A program made the translations under genes and the position numbers. Shown here piece by piece: positions 6,513 to 7,281 of a stretch of 7,281 nucleotides of DNA. Source of the DNA: an uncultured Prevotella sp. GTDB taxonomy: Bacteria > Bacteroidota > Bacteroidia > Bacteroidales > Bacteroidaceae. Under the pieces are notes generated by a model that saw nothing but the letters and a program-made list of their open reading frames with translations, was not told the origin of the DNA and made no database searches. The stretch is from NCBI GenBank assembly GCA_945614335.1, contig CALZAP010000062.1, positions 1 through 7,281 on the forward strand, written 5' to 3'. How positions within the stretch are numbered: position 1 is the stretch's first letter; the number at the start of each line of letters is the position of its first letter.

Positions 6513-7281
6513 TTACCAGAAGTATGCGTAGAAGGCTGCGCAGAGTCCGATAACCACGAGTGTACCTATGATATCGAACAGACCCCAGCTCTCACGGATA
6601 GACTTCTTGAAGTCGGCTGTGAAGGTGATGGCCTCCACCTGTTCCTTGCTCGGAGCGGGAGTGAAGCAGCTCACTACCACCATGAATACCAAGAGGAACA
6701 CGAGCAGCCAGCACTCGAACACGAGCCAGTTGGTCTGCCAGAACCATGCGGTGGCATCCCAGAAGGCACCGTCCATGGCGGCCTTGCCGGTGTCGGTGAT
6801 GACGTTGGTGACAAGGCGGAGCATACCGATGAGGAAGCCCACGATCATGGTGTATTCACCAGCCTTCGGAGTAATCTTCTTAGAGAAGATACCCATTGCG
6901 AACACTGCTACCATGGCAGGAGCAAGCAACGACTGGATGCCCTGGAGATAGTTGTAGAGAGTGTCCATTTTCATCATGATTGGCAACCATGCGAAACCGA
7001 GCACGACAACCACTACGGTAGCCACGCGGCCTACGAACACGTAATGCTCCTCGGTCATGCCCTTCTTCAGAGGCTTGTAGAAGTCCTCGGTGAAGAGGGT
7101 GGCGCAGCTGTTGAAGAAGGCTGCGAGTGATGCCACGAGGGCGCAGATGAATCCGATGGTCACGATACCCTTGATACCTGCGGGCAGAACGTTCTTAACC
7201 ATGATGGCGAAGGCGGCGTCGGTCTCCTGCATCTCGATGGAACCCTGCTCAGCCAATGCTGCTGCAATCATACCGGGGATG
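6513..7281 (-). CDS. Sodium/solute symporter (SSS family), C-terminal part; probable arabinose importer
   Basis: About 255 residues are visible; the frame stays open to the right edge (IPGMIAAA...), so the start lies outside. The signature FNSCATLFTEDFYK (visible residues 53-66, counting from the Met at 7271) is typical of the SSS family, inner-membrane carriers that couple sugar uptake to a Na+ gradient. About six membrane segments can be seen, near residues 34-53, 78-100, 115-129, 140-158, 182-203 and 231-251. The C-terminus, AAFYAYFW, ends in the membrane. It leads the operon, upstream of araR and the arabinose enzymes, so L-arabinose is the likely substrate; related Bacteroidetes carriers move other monosaccharides. 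In the segment before the signature, the pair usually SS in SGLT-type proteins reads A47-S48. The N-terminal half and most of the sugar site cannot be assessed. Confidence 0.9.
   Translation of the reverse strand, partial: IPGMIAAALAEQGSIEMQETDAAFAIMVKNVLPAGIKGIVTIGFICALVASLAAFFNSCATLFTEDFYKPLKKGMTEEHYVFVGRVATVVVVVLGFAWLPIMMKMDTLYNYLQGIQSLLAPAMVAVFAMGIFSKKITPKAGEYTMIVGFLIGMLRLVTNVITDTGKAAMDGAFWDATAWFWQTNWLVFECWLLVFLLVFMVVVSCFTPAPSKEQVEAITFTADFKKSIRESWGLFDIIGTLVVIGLCAAFYAYFW

Overview
The window carries seven genes, all on the minus strand, that together form most of an L-arabinose utilisation operon of a Bacteroidales bacterium, most likely a Prevotella-type species. The assignment to Bacteroidales rests on three things: the gene set (a Nudix-type AraR regulator, an SSS-family transporter, an FGGY kinase as ribulokinase, a secreted GH51 enzyme and a transketolase), the short AT-rich gaps with no strong Shine-Dalgarno sequences, and the resemblance of the layout to the arabinose locus of Bacteroides thetaiotaomicron as I remember it. 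Genus is a guess.

In transcription order (right to left): the C-terminal half of a sodium/solute symporter (7281-6513, start outside the window); an 82-nt gap with a perfect 16-bp hairpin; an AraR-type Nudix regulator (6430-5753); L-ribulose-5-phosphate 4-epimerase araD (5724-5020); L-arabinose isomerase araA (4977-3436); a 151-nt gap filled by an elaborate repeat-built hairpin; ribulokinase araB (3284-1692); a secreted GH51 alpha-L-arabinofuranosidase (1666-101); a 45-nt gap with an AT-rich dyad; and the first 18 codons of a transketolase (55-1, running off the left edge). No gap exceeds 151 nt, so there is no large gene-free stretch.

The genes make one pathway. The periplasmic GH51 enzyme releases arabinose from arabinosides. 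The symporter probably imports it. AraA converts it to L-ribulose, AraB phosphorylates that, and AraD epimerises the product to D-xylulose 5-phosphate. Transketolase passes this into the pentose phosphate pathway. AraR senses arabinose through a Nudix fold that has lost catalytic glutamates.

The coding content is a known type of system. What is less expected lies between genes: a roughly 134-nt imperfect hairpin built from four tandem repeats per arm, covering nearly the whole araA-araB gap, and a second perfect hairpin after the transporter gene built on the same GGAGTTA core. These suggest either a mobile or amplifying intergenic repeat family or mRNA processing/stability elements that set expression differences within the operon. 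I found no convincing promoter inside the window; the main one is probably upstream of the transporter.
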